Notes: generated by a model not told the origin, from the sequence alone. 7,303 bases of DNA from Spirochaetaceae bacterium (GCA_003566875.1 PXBQ01000536.1:1-7303), one strand, 5' to 3'. Positions 1 through 6,245 are shown, numbered from the stretch's first letter. Made by a program: numbers and translations.

Positions 1-134
1 CCGGAGAGAGCGTTCGCGGCCGCGCGAACGGCAAAACGATTGATCGAGCACGACGACGTGACAAAAACCAGCGCAACGCAGACGAAAGCGAGACGGACCC
101 CGTTTTTTTTACCGTTCTGGTCGCGGGCGCGCAT
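1..134 (-). CDS. TatT-like lipoprotein (TRAP transporter T-component), N-terminal fragment
   Basis: The 5' end of a leftward gene that runs off the window; 44 codons are visible. The product has a basic, polar N-terminus (residues 1-14), a hydrophobic core (about 15-25) and the lipobox-like VTSSC with Cys29, so it should be lipidated and membrane-anchored. The -3 residue is Thr rather than the usual Leu, as tolerated by spirochaetal lipoboxes. The mature start, CSINRFAVRAAANALSG, resembles what I recall of TatT/Tp0956-type proteins (Pfam TAtT), TPR-like lipoproteins that accompany TRAP transporters and form a complex with the TatP solute-binding protein. That assignment rests on a short segment. 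ATG at 134 has no Shine-Dalgarno; an in-frame ATG at 152 would add MQYKKK but falls inside the candidate promoter. Two A8 tracts occur, one just before the ATG and one at codons 9-11. It lies 65 bp downstream of the M16 peptidase gene and may have its own promoter. Confidence 0.6.
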   Translation of the reverse strand, partial: MRARDQNGKKNGVRLAFVCVALVFVTSSCSINRFAVRAAANALS

Positions 135-140
135 CTTTTT

Positions 141-169
141 TTTGTACTGCATATCATTGCCGATGTCAA
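141..169 (-). promoter_or_regulatory. Candidate sigma70 promoter of the TatT-like gene (possibly leaderless)
   Basis: Reading the minus strand, a perfect TTGACA (164-169) is followed after 17 bp by TACAAA (141-146), a 4/6 match to the -10 consensus. Six nt separate the -10 from the ATG at 134, so transcription would start at or next to the start codon. The initial transcribed region overlaps an A8 tract (136-143). A 12-bp direct repeat pair lies directly upstream of the -35. The motif match is seen directly; promoter function is inferred. Confidence 0.5.
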
Positions 170-195
170 CGAAACCGTTTAACCGAAACCGTTTA
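170..195 (-). repeat. Two 12-bp direct repeats abutting a -35 box
   Basis: On the minus strand the unit TAAACGGTTTCG occurs twice, at 195-184 and 181-170, separated by GT (14-bp period). The second copy ends at the base before TTGACA. The pair fills most of the gap between the M16 gene stop and the next gene. The placement fits an activator or repressor binding site, but no regulator family can be named from the unit. Confidence 0.55.
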
Positions 196-199
196 GCCG

Positions 200-3127
200 T
201 CACACCGGTATCTCGAGCGTGTCCGCCGCGAGAGCGGGAACCTGCACCGACGCGCGGTCGACCGCTTCACGACCGGCCATCACGACGACCGCGGCGTTGT
301 CGAACTCGGCGGCGAGCCTCCCGGCAGCGGCGCGGACGCGCTCGGGGGTCATCGCCAACACGTCGTCGCGCTTTTTCTGCCGAAGCTCGTCGGTGATTCC
401 CAGAAGCGACCGTTTAAACGCGACCGCGCCCTTCTCCGCGGGCGAGAGCGGCCGCACATCCTTACCGACGATCGAGATTACCGCGAGTTCGACGGCCTCG
501 CGCGTGAACGCCGTCTCCGCGGACTCGATCACCGCGCGCCGAAAAACCCCGGGCGTGTTCTCGACCACGGGGTCCCGGTACGAGTAGAAGCTAAACGCAC
601 CTTCGAGCGCGCGCGCAACGGCACCCGCTCCGTACGCACCACCTTTCATCCGTATCTGCTCCCACAGAAACCCCGTGCTCAACAGATGGGCCAGGACCGA
701 TTCGGCCGCGTGTTCGGCCGTTCCGATTCGGGCCGCGACGATCGAACTCGCCGCGTACCCGACGGACGCGGGGACGATGAGCGCTTCGCACCGCGGGAAA
801 ATCTCGGGGCCGGCGGCCGCGGTCAAGTCGCCGGAACCGGGCGGGAGCGACGCGATGAGAGCACGCACCGGCCGTTCGACAGCGAGACGCCCAGGTTCGG
901 TGCCCGTGATGTTCACCGTCAACCGTGCGCGCGTAAACACCTCGCGTTTGAGCCGATCGAGCGAGCCGGCGAGTCGGTCCCCGGACGCGGGATCGAGTCC
1001 GATCAGGTAAAGGTACTGGGAGACGCCGCGCCACCTCTCGTCCTGTGCGGAAGCGCGGCTCAAGGAGCGCATCGAACGCAGAGCGACGTACGCGGAGCCC
1101 GCCGGGATGACCGACGCTTTCATCGAGTTCCGAGCCTCGACGAGAATATCGCGAATTCGCTTTGGATTGTCGGTTTCCGAGTCGCGCAGAATCCGCCCGA
1201 GAAGCTCAAGCGCCGACGACGCCGAGTGTTCAAGCGCCTTCACACGGATGAAGAGGTACTTCCGGACCGCGTCCGGATCGTCGACCGTGGGACTCGACGT
1301 GAGATACGCCGCGATCCCTCCGGTAGTGAGGTCGATCTCGCGCGCGAGCACGTCGTACGACATACCGGGTAGATCGAGTTCACCGAGTATATCCGCGAAA
1401 AACGGAAGCAGCATGTCGAGTTCGGAGTCAAGGCCCTCGAGATCAAACGCAAGCTCGACGTACACGATGCCGTTTGTGTAGACGTCGTGCGCATGAACAT
1501 CGGTCCCGTCGAGTCGCGATACGGTTGTGAGGATCGTCTCAACCGTCCGCGGCGCATCATCGATCGTGAGAAACGGTATCTTCGCTACGTCGTCGGGCGA
1601 GTCGGGGGTCGATTGAAGAAGCGTGAGAGCCTCGTTCTCGATCCCGATTCGCTCCCGCTCGGCCGCGGTGAGTTCACGATCGATCTTCGCGAGCCGATCG
1701 GCGATTTCCGCCTCTTTTCTCGCCGCGAGCTCGGCGTCCGGCACGATCGTAACCGTGGTCCGGTGTGGGTTTTCGATTAATCGCGATCGAATCAGCTGCT
1801 CGAAGTACCCCGGGCGCGCCAATTTTCGTAGCTCCGCGAACGGTCGCTCGAACTCGAGCGTCGTTTCGGGTTTGGCTCCGTGCATCCAGCCGCGGTACGC
1901 TTTCCGCATGAGGCGCAGACCGAACGGTCCGCCACCTTTGATCTCGCGATTGCGGAACTCATACTTCCTGAGTGCCGCTTCGATCGCGTCGCCTTCGATT
2001 CCCTCGCGCGTGAGGCGCCCGAGCTCACCGAGGATAAGTTTTTCGACCGCATCGAGTTTATCGGGCTCGAGGCCCCGCAAACCAACGGAGAACACAAGGT
2101 CCCGAATATCGGTCTCGAGGCCGGTCGGCCCTGACAAGTCTTCACCGAGCCCCGAATCGATCAGTGCCATGTGCAGAGGAGAGCCCGAGTTTCCGAGCAG
2201 AACCTCCGTGAGAATCTCGAACGACAGCACGAGCACCGGGTCGGTGACGAGAGCGAGACGCCAGTTCATCGTGATCGACGCGGCGTTCTCGACACCGTGT
2301 TCGCTCGGCGCGTATTCGGTTACACGACGCGGCGCGTCGAACTCCGGTTGCACCGAGATTTCCGGCACCGGCTCGCCTTTCGAGAATTCGTTCAGAAACT
2401 CGGTTTCCAGGAATTCCAAGTACTTTTGCGTCGGTATCGATCCGTACAAAAAAACACGCGCGTTCGACGGGTGATAGTACGATCGATGGAACGCGACGAA
2501 CTGCTCGTACGTCAACGACGGGATGTGATCGGGGTCTCCTCCTGAATCGACGCCGTACGGAGTGTCAGGGAAAAGCGACCGCAAGCACCACTCGGCAGCG
2601 ATCGAGTCGTGCGAAGAGTAGTTTCCTTTCATCTCGTTGTACACGACGCCCGAGATCGTCGGCTTCCCAGACTCGTCGAAGTACAATCGGTGCCCTTCTT
2701 GTTGAAACAGCTCCTTCTTCAACAAGGGGAAGAACACCGCGTCACCGTACACCTTCATGATGTTGAACAAGTCCTTCTCGACGGTACTCGCGGCGGGATA
2801 CACGGTTTTATCGGGAAACGTCAGTGCGTTCAGAAACGTGTTCATGCTACCTTTCAGGAGCGACAGGAACGGATCCTTGACGACGAAACGCCGCGATCCG
2901 CACAAGACGGTGTGCTCGAGGATATGCGCGACGCCGGTCGAGTCCGGCGGAATCGTCTTGAATCCGAACGAGAACAAGTTCTCGGTGTCATCGTTCACAA
3001 GATGATACACCTCGCATCCGGTTTTTTTGTGCCGCGCGAGAACCCCGACCGAACGGTACTCGGGGAGGTCTGTTCGCGAGATGATCTCAAATCCATGTAC
3101 TGTACTACCGGTTGTGGTTCTGCTCAC
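200..3127 (-). CDS. M16C-family zinc metallopeptidase (presequence protease/PreP-like)
   Basis: A 975-residue insulinase-superfamily peptidase, the usual length for PreP/Cym1-type M16C enzymes, which enclose and cleave unstructured peptides in a closed chamber. The inverted zinc motif HxxEH is HILEH at 68-72 (ligands His68 and His72, catalytic Glu71). The third ligand is probably Glu165 in GVVYNEMKG. The N-terminal M16 half is followed by an M16C-associated region with a charged helical stretch near 465-500. The C-terminal inactive half keeps the WEQIRMKGGAYGAG signature (about 822-835) that closes over substrate. There is no signal peptide or membrane segment, so it is probably cytoplasmic. 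GTG at 3127 is the likely start because GAGG lies 5 nt upstream. It is 56 bp after mtnN on the same strand, in an A-rich, purine-rich leader, and may be cotranscribed with mtnN. The substrate in bacteria is not established; general peptide turnover is inferred. Confidence 0.93.
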   Translation of the reverse strand: MSRTTTGSTVHGFEIISRTDLPEYRSVGVLARHKKTGCEVYHLVNDDTENLFSFGFKTIPPDSTGVAHILEHTVLCGSRRFVVKDPFLSLLKGSMNTFLNALTFPDKTVYPAASTVEKDLFNIMKVYGDAVFFPLLKKELFQQEGHRLYFDESGKPTISGVVYNEMKGNYSSHDSIAAEWCLRSLFPDTPYGVDSGGDPDHIPSLTYEQFVAFHRSYYHPSNARVFLYGSIPTQKYLEFLETEFLNEFSKGEPVPEISVQPEFDAPRRVTEYAPSEHGVENAASITMNWRLALVTDPVLVLSFEILTEVLLGNSGSPLHMALIDSGLGEDLSGPTGLETDIRDLVFSVGLRGLEPDKLDAVEKLILGELGRLTREGIEGDAIEAALRKYEFRNREIKGGGPFGLRLMRKAYRGWMHGAKPETTLEFERPFAELRKLARPGYFEQLIRSRLIENPHRTTVTIVPDAELAARKEAEIADRLAKIDRELTAAERERIGIENEALTLLQSTPDSPDDVAKIPFLTIDDAPRTVETILTTVSRLDGTDVHAHDVYTNGIVYVELAFDLEGLDSELDMLLPFFADILGELDLPGMSYDVLAREIDLTTGGIAAYLTSSPTVDDPDAVRKYLFIRVKALEHSASSALELLGRILRDSETDNPKRIRDILVEARNSMKASVIPAGSAYVALRSMRSLSRASAQDERWRGVSQYLYLIGLDPASGDRLAGSLDRLKREVFTRARLTVNITGTEPGRLAVERPVRALIASLPPGSGDLTAAAGPEIFPRCEALIVPASVGYAASSIVAARIGTAEHAAESVLAHLLSTGFLWEQIRMKGGAYGAGAVARALEGAFSFYSYRDPVVENTPGVFRRAVIESAETAFTREAVELAVISIVGKDVRPLSPAEKGAVAFKRSLLGITDELRQKKRDDVLAMTPERVRAAAGRLAAEFDNAAVVVMAGREAVDRASVQVPALAADTLEIPV

Positions 3128-3183
3128 TTTTTCCTCTTCGTCCTCATCTATTTTGTATCAGTTTTCTGTCTGTTTCTTTTTTT

Positions 3184-3882
3184 CTAGTTGACCGCGACGT
3201 TATCGAGAACGTGTCGCACGCACTGAAGCGAATTCTGCGACGCGCACCGGAGAAACGCCGGAAAGTCAGGTGGCGCGCTCCCGTCGGCAAAATCGGATAT
3301 CGTCCTGATCAACAAGAACTCGATCCGGTTCATAGCGGCGACGAGCCCGATACTAGCCCCTTCCATCTCGACCGCGTCACCCGAGAGCTGCTCGGTCAGG
3401 TACGCGAGCGAAGGCTCGCTTCGATCGCGTACGAACACGTCGCCGGTCACGATCCGTCCACGGTGAACCGTGCCCGAAGCCGGAACATACGTCACCGCGG
3501 CCTCGACCATTCGACGATCGCACTCGATAAACCGACGCTTCGTGTGCGGTACTTCGCCACGCGCAAAACCCACCGCGGTCGCGTCCATGTCGTGCTGTAC
3601 GCACGAATCCGCGATAATCGTGTCGCCGACCTTGTACGCGCGATTGAGAGCGCCGGCGATACCGGTAACCAGAATCCGCGTCGGAGCGTACGTATCGATG
3701 ATCCGCTGCGTAACCATCGCCGAGAGCGTCTTCCCGACGCCGGACTTGGCGACGACGACCTCGTGCCCGAACAGCGCGCCATGGATGAACGGAAACCCGT
3801 TCCAGATCTCCTTCTTCCGGACATCCACCGCGGCGGCAATAGCCGTTATTTCCTGGTCCATCGCACCGAGCACACACACCAT
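3184..3882 (-). CDS. mtnN: 5'-methylthioadenosine/S-adenosylhomocysteine nucleosidase
   Basis: A 232-residue MTAN (E. coli enzyme about 232). It hydrolyses methylthioadenosine, S-adenosylhomocysteine and 5'-deoxyadenosine to adenine and the thioribose or deoxyribose, relieving inhibition of methyltransferases and radical-SAM enzymes. Visible family features are the N-terminal VLGAMDQEI with the acid Glu11 (E. coli Glu12), SGVGK at 47-51, VTGIAGAL at 72-79, VQHDMD at 95-100, VEMEG at 171-175 with ribose-binding Glu174, and ISDFAD with catalytic Asp197. The fold is complete and probably cytosolic. ATG at 3882 matches the family N-terminus but has no Shine-Dalgarno; a -10-like TATAGT ends 6 nt before it, suggesting a leaderless transcript. 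It lies 69 bp downstream of the C-S lyase gene and 56 bp upstream of the M16 peptidase gene. Pairing with a C-S lyase fits SAM/methionine recycling, though the two could be transcribed separately. Confidence 0.95.
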   Translation of the reverse strand: MVCVLGAMDQEITAIAAAVDVRKKEIWNGFPFIHGALFGHEVVVAKSGVGKTLSAMVTQRIIDTYAPTRILVTGIAGALNRAYKVGDTIIADSCVQHDMDATAVGFARGEVPHTKRRFIECDRRMVEAAVTYVPASGTVHRGRIVTGDVFVRDRSEPSLAYLTEQLSGDAVEMEGASIGLVAAMNRIEFLLIRTISDFADGSAPPDFPAFLRCASQNSLQCVRHVLDNVAVN

Positions 3883-3888
3883 CCGGGC

Positions 3889-3917
3889 ACTATACGGGAA
3901 CGGCCGCTTTCCCGCAA
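3889..3917 (-). promoter_or_regulatory. Candidate mtnN promoter (possibly leaderless)
   Basis: On the minus strand TTGCGG (3912-3917) is followed after 17 bp by TATAGT (3889-3894, 5/6 to TATAAT). Only GCCCGG (6 nt) lies between the -10 and the ATG at 3882, so the +1 would fall at about the A of the start codon. No ribosome binding site is present, which agrees. The -35 is weak (3/6). Confidence 0.45.
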
Positions 3918-3934
3918 CGTGACGACCTCTTTTT

Positions 3935-3959
3935 CCTCAGCGCAGTACTCCTCAGCGCA
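3935..3959. repeat. 10-bp direct repeat at the 3' end of the C-S lyase gene
   Basis: CCTCAGCGCA occurs at 3935-3944 and again at 3950-3959, a 15-bp period. The second copy contains the lyase stop codon (3952-3954) and its last Arg codon; the first lies just downstream in the intergenic gap. It looks like a small tandem duplication across the gene end; no function is evident. Confidence 0.6.
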
Positions 3960-5112
3960 AAAAATCGAGGATCTTCTCGAGCCCTTCCTGCAGCGTCGCG
4001 CGCGGGCACCCGAAATTCACGCGGATAAAGTGCGGATCACCAAAATCCGCCCCAGGGCTCACGACCAGCCCGTGCCGACGCCGGAGGAGCCGTGGTGCAT
4101 CCTCGGGCGCCTCGACGGCCTTGGAGAGGTCGAGCCACGCGAGGTACGTCCCTTCAAGCCGTGTGACGCCGACTGCCGGGGCGTTGCACGCGAGAAAATC
4201 GGCGAGAAACGCGTAGTTGCCCGATAGATACTCCATTAACGCGTCGAGCCATGAATGCCCCGTCCTGTACGCGGTCTCCGCAGCGACGAGCGCGAGAACG
4301 TTTCCAACGTGGCCGCAGTTGACCGCCAGATCGCTTTTCATCGCGTTCCGGATGTCGTCGTCCGACGCAACGACGTGCGAACTCAACAGGCCGGCGATGT
4401 TGAACGTCTTGCTCGGCGAGATGCACGTGACGCAGCGCTGCTCGATGCCGTCGCCGAGCGAATCGAAAGACCGAAACGTCGTGCCGGGCATGATCAGCGA
4501 CGCGTGGATTTCATCCGATATCACCGTGATATCGTTCGCCTGACAGATCTCGGCGAGCGACCGAAGCTCGGCCTCGCTCCAGACGCGCCCGACCGGGTTG
4601 TGCGGTGAACACAGAAGCATAGCGCGCGTCCGTGGCTCGCGTGCGAGTTTTTCGAACCCGGCAAGATCCATCTCGTACCGTCCGTCGCGACGGACAAGCC
4701 GGTTTTCGCGCACGACCCGTCCGAGCCCTTGAATCACCGAAAAAAACGGCGAGTACACCGGTGGCTGGATCACGATGCCGTCACCGGGTTCGCTCAGGCA
4801 CCGGATCGCCGAACGTAAACCCGCGAGCACACTCGGCGCATCGATGTACGCCGACGGATCGAGCGACCGTCCGTGGCGCGTCGACTCCCACGCGACGACC
4901 GCATCGAGATACTCTTCGCCGTGGTACGGATACCCAAAGACACCGTGGCTCACACGTTCTGCGAGCGCGTCGATCACGGTCGGAGGCGCTGCAAAATCCA
5001 TGTCCGCGACCCACATCGGCAGGTCGACGGCCGCGACCGAGTCCCACTTGACCGAATGCGTACCGCGCCGCTCGACGGCCAAGTCAAAATTGAATGCCTG
5101 TGAATCGTGCAT
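3952..5112 (-). CDS. patB: PatB/MalY-family PLP-dependent C-S beta-lyase (cystathionine beta-lyase/cystalysin type)
   Basis: A 386-residue fold-type I PLP enzyme of the MalY/PatB class (usual length 380-400). These cleave C-S bonds: cystathionine to homocysteine, pyruvate and ammonia, or cysteine to H2S in cystalysin. Family marks are SVKWDS (20-25), PMWVADMDF (32-40), GVFGYP (57-62), SPHNPVGRVW with Asn172, SDEIH with Asp200 for the pyridine nitrogen, SPSKTFNIAGL with Schiff-base Lys235, and a C-terminal FIRVNFG with carboxylate-binding Arg364. The SPHNPVGRVW and PSKTFNIAG segments read much like Treponema denticola cystalysin. No signal peptide, so cytosolic. ATG at 5112 is chosen because GGGAG lies 6 nt upstream; an in-frame ATG at 5235 would add 41 Arg-rich residues without family character and nearly span the divergent intergenic region. 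Cystathionine versus cysteine preference cannot be told from sequence. Next downstream is mtnN (69 bp). Confidence 0.92.
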   Translation of the reverse strand: MHDSQAFNFDLAVERRGTHSVKWDSVAAVDLPMWVADMDFAAPPTVIDALAERVSHGVFGYPYHGEEYLDAVVAWESTRHGRSLDPSAYIDAPSVLAGLRSAIRCLSEPGDGIVIQPPVYSPFFSVIQGLGRVVRENRLVRRDGRYEMDLAGFEKLAREPRTRAMLLCSPHNPVGRVWSEAELRSLAEICQANDITVISDEIHASLIMPGTTFRSFDSLGDGIEQRCVTCISPSKTFNIAGLLSSHVVASDDDIRNAMKSDLAVNCGHVGNVLALVAAETAYRTGHSWLDALMEYLSGNYAFLADFLACNAPAVGVTRLEGTYLAWLDLSKAVEAPEDAPRLLRRRHGLVVSPGADFGDPHFIRVNFGCPRATLQEGLEKILDFLR

Positions 5113-5145
5113 CGTCTTCTCCCGGTCCTTCCTGCGCGGCGACAG

Positions 5146-5151
5146 ATTATC
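5146..5151 (-). promoter_or_regulatory. Possible -10 box for the C-S lyase gene
   Basis: On the minus strand GATAAT (5/6 to consensus) lies 33 nt before the ATG at 5112, giving a short leader that would contain the GGGAG ribosome binding site. No good -35 is seen 16-18 bp upstream, so this is only a weak candidate. Confidence 0.25.
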
Positions 5152-5209
5152 ACGTAACACGCGCCGGATTCTACCGATCGCCGTTCTCCATCCGGACTCG
5201 GGCCCGCGC

Positions 5210-5238
5210 TTTACACGGCCGGAGCGATCGTGCACGAT
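5210..5238 (+). promoter_or_regulatory. Weak candidate epmA promoter overlapping a palindrome
   Basis: TTTACA (5210-5215, 5/6 to the -35 consensus) is followed after 17 bp by CACGAT (5233-5238, 3/6 to the -10 consensus), 8 nt before the epmA ATG. The -10 half lies within the 14-bp palindrome. The weak -10 makes this tentative. Confidence 0.22.
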
Positions 5239-5239
5239 C
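5226..5239. repeat. Perfect 14-bp palindrome upstream of epmA (possible operator)
   Basis: GATCGTGCACGATC is fully self-complementary with no spacer, and its right end is 7 bp before the epmA ATG. It lies in the region between the divergent lyase and epmA genes. Its position near the start and overlap with a possible -10 would suit a repressor dimer. The flanking bases do not extend the symmetry. Confidence 0.5.
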
Positions 5240-5246
5240 CGGGAAT

Positions 5247-6245
5247 ATGGACTTCACCATTGCCAAACGACGCGCGGAGATCACCGCGAGGATCCGGGAT
5301 TTCTTCTCCGAACAGGGATATCTCGAGGTAGAGACGCCGATTCTCGCGCCCGCGGTGATTCCCGAGTCGCACCTCGAGGTCTTTCGCACCGAGTATATCG
5401 AGCCGTATCGCGGTACGCGGACGCCGCTCTTTCTGCTGCCGTCGCCGGAGATCTGGATGAAGAAGCTCATCGCGGCCGGTTCGGGCGATATCTTCCAGAT
5501 TTCGCGTTGTTTCCGGAATGCCGAAGACCCGAGCGCGTCGCACAACCCCGAGTTCACGATGCTCGAGTGGTACAGTATCGGCGCCGACTACATGGAGTCG
5601 CTCGACCGGTTTGAAAGTCTGGCCGAGTACGTGATCGCACGCGCCGTGCCCGACGCGCCGGAAGCCGTGCGCCCACCGTATCGCCGGCTCTCGATGGACG
5701 AGGCGTTTTCGCTGTACGCCGGATTTCCGCTCGTGGAGGCGATGGAGTTCCCGGCGCTTGCCGAGCGAGCGCGCGAAATCGGAATCGAACCCGGAGAAAG
5801 CGACGATTGGTCGGCGCTGTTCGACCGCGTGTTTCTGAACCGCGTCGAGCCCAGGTTATCCGAAGGACACGGCACGATCGTGTACGACTACCCCGCGACG
5901 GTCGCGACTCTGGCGAAGCGGAAATCAGGCACGCCGTGGTCGGAGCGGTGGGAAGCGTATATCGGCGGATTTGAGACGATCAACTGTTACACCGAAGAGA
6001 CCGCCCCACGGCGAGTGGCCGAGTTCTTTGAGTCGGAGAAAAACGCAAAGGAATCGGCCGCGGTTCCCGTTACGGTCGACACGACGTTTCCGAAGCTTTT
6101 CGGATCCGGCTTTCCCGGCTGTTCGGGCGCGGCACTCGGGCTCGACCGTTTTGTCGCGGCACTTCTCGGCAAACAACGGATAAAAGGGGTGGCCTTGTTC
6201 GTAATTTCTGATATAATACCTTATACAATTCAACATCGAAGGTGA
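5247..6245 (+). CDS. epmA: EF-P--(R)-beta-lysine ligase (EpmA/PoxA/GenX)
   Basis: A 332-residue class II lysyl-tRNA-synthetase paralogue without the N-terminal anticodon-binding domain (E. coli EpmA 325). It activates (beta-)lysine with ATP and transfers it to a lysine of EF-P. Seen: motif 1 region EVETPILAP (27-35); SPE at 66-68, where LysRS has APE and EpmA has SPE; motif 2 SRCFRNAED (86-94) followed by HNPEFTMLEWY (99-109); GGFETINCYTEE (240-251) in the amino-acid pocket region; motif 3 GCSGAALGLDRF (291-302). ATG at 5247 gives the family N-terminus; an in-frame start at 5094 would add 51 residues overlapping the lyase start, and is rejected. The upstream ribosome binding site is weak (GGGAA 2 nt from the ATG). 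The C-terminus (about 316-332) is an AT-rich tail longer than in E. coli and contains a promoter-like sequence for efp, which starts 5 nt after the stop. It could be called a truncated LysRS, but SPE and the efp neighbour favour EpmA. Confidence 0.93.
   Translation: MDFTIAKRRAEITARIRDFFSEQGYLEVETPILAPAVIPESHLEVFRTEYIEPYRGTRTPLFLLPSPEIWMKKLIAAGSGDIFQISRCFRNAEDPSASHNPEFTMLEWYSIGADYMESLDRFESLAEYVIARAVPDAPEAVRPPYRRLSMDEAFSLYAGFPLVEAMEFPALAERAREIGIEPGESDDWSALFDRVFLNRVEPRLSEGHGTIVYDYPATVATLAKRKSGTPWSERWEAYIGGFETINCYTEETAPRRVAEFFESEKNAKESAAVPVTVDTTFPKLFGSGFPGCSGAALGLDRFVAALLGKQRIKGVALFVISDIIPYTIQHRR
6209..6217 (+). promoter_or_regulatory. Extended -10 promoter for efp inside the epmA 3' end
   Basis: TGATATAAT is a perfect extended -10 (TGN plus TATAAT at 6212-6217). 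It lies 33 bp before the efp ATG, predicting a leader of about 27 nt that contains the AGGTGA ribosome binding site. It sits in an AT-rich patch (6199-6240) unlike the GC-rich coding around it. No -35 at proper spacing is seen (TTGTTC at 6195-6200 is only 11 bp away), which extended -10 promoters can tolerate. Confidence 0.6.
6240..6245 (+). promoter_or_regulatory. efp ribosome binding site that decides the start
   Basis: AGGTGA, a good match to the anti-Shine-Dalgarno complement, ends 5 nt before ATG 6251 and includes the epmA stop codon. It supports ATG 6251 over the in-frame GTG at 6242, which lies inside this site. Confidence 0.7.

Noticed and set aside
11..30. 8-bp inverted repeat CGTTCGCG/CGCGAACG with a GCCG loop, containing a NotI site
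   Set aside because: It lies in the coding sequence for the Ala- and Arg-rich start of the lipoprotein in GC-rich DNA; chance from codon choice is sufficient.
40..396. Rightward open frame at the left end (118 codons)
   Set aside because: It starts at TTG, is Arg- and Pro-rich without a family pattern, and runs antisense to both the TatT-like lipoprotein and the M16 peptidase.
686..2474. Several rightward open frames of up to 283 codons antisense to the M16 peptidase
   Set aside because: Low-complexity Arg/Ser-rich translations with no motifs. They are shadows of a well-supported 975-residue gene in GC-rich DNA.
3871..3882. Short GT repeat at codons 1-4 of mtnN as a phase-variation tract
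   Set aside because: Only about four dinucleotide units, too few for a convincing contingency repeat, and the encoded residues fit the family's first beta strand.
3112..4227. Rightward 371-codon open frame across mtnN and the end of patB
   Set aside because: Antisense to two genes with intact catalytic motifs. The initial hydrophobic stretch comes only from the pyrimidine-rich intergenic strand opposite the M16 leader.
5113..5235. 41-residue N-terminal extension of the C-S lyase
   Set aside because: Arg-rich and not family-like; ATG 5112 has a good Shine-Dalgarno, GGGAG, 6 nt upstream.
5094..5246. 51-residue N-terminal extension of EpmA
   Set aside because: It would begin inside the patB coding start, has no EpmA-like sequence, and the family N-terminus aligns at ATG 5247.
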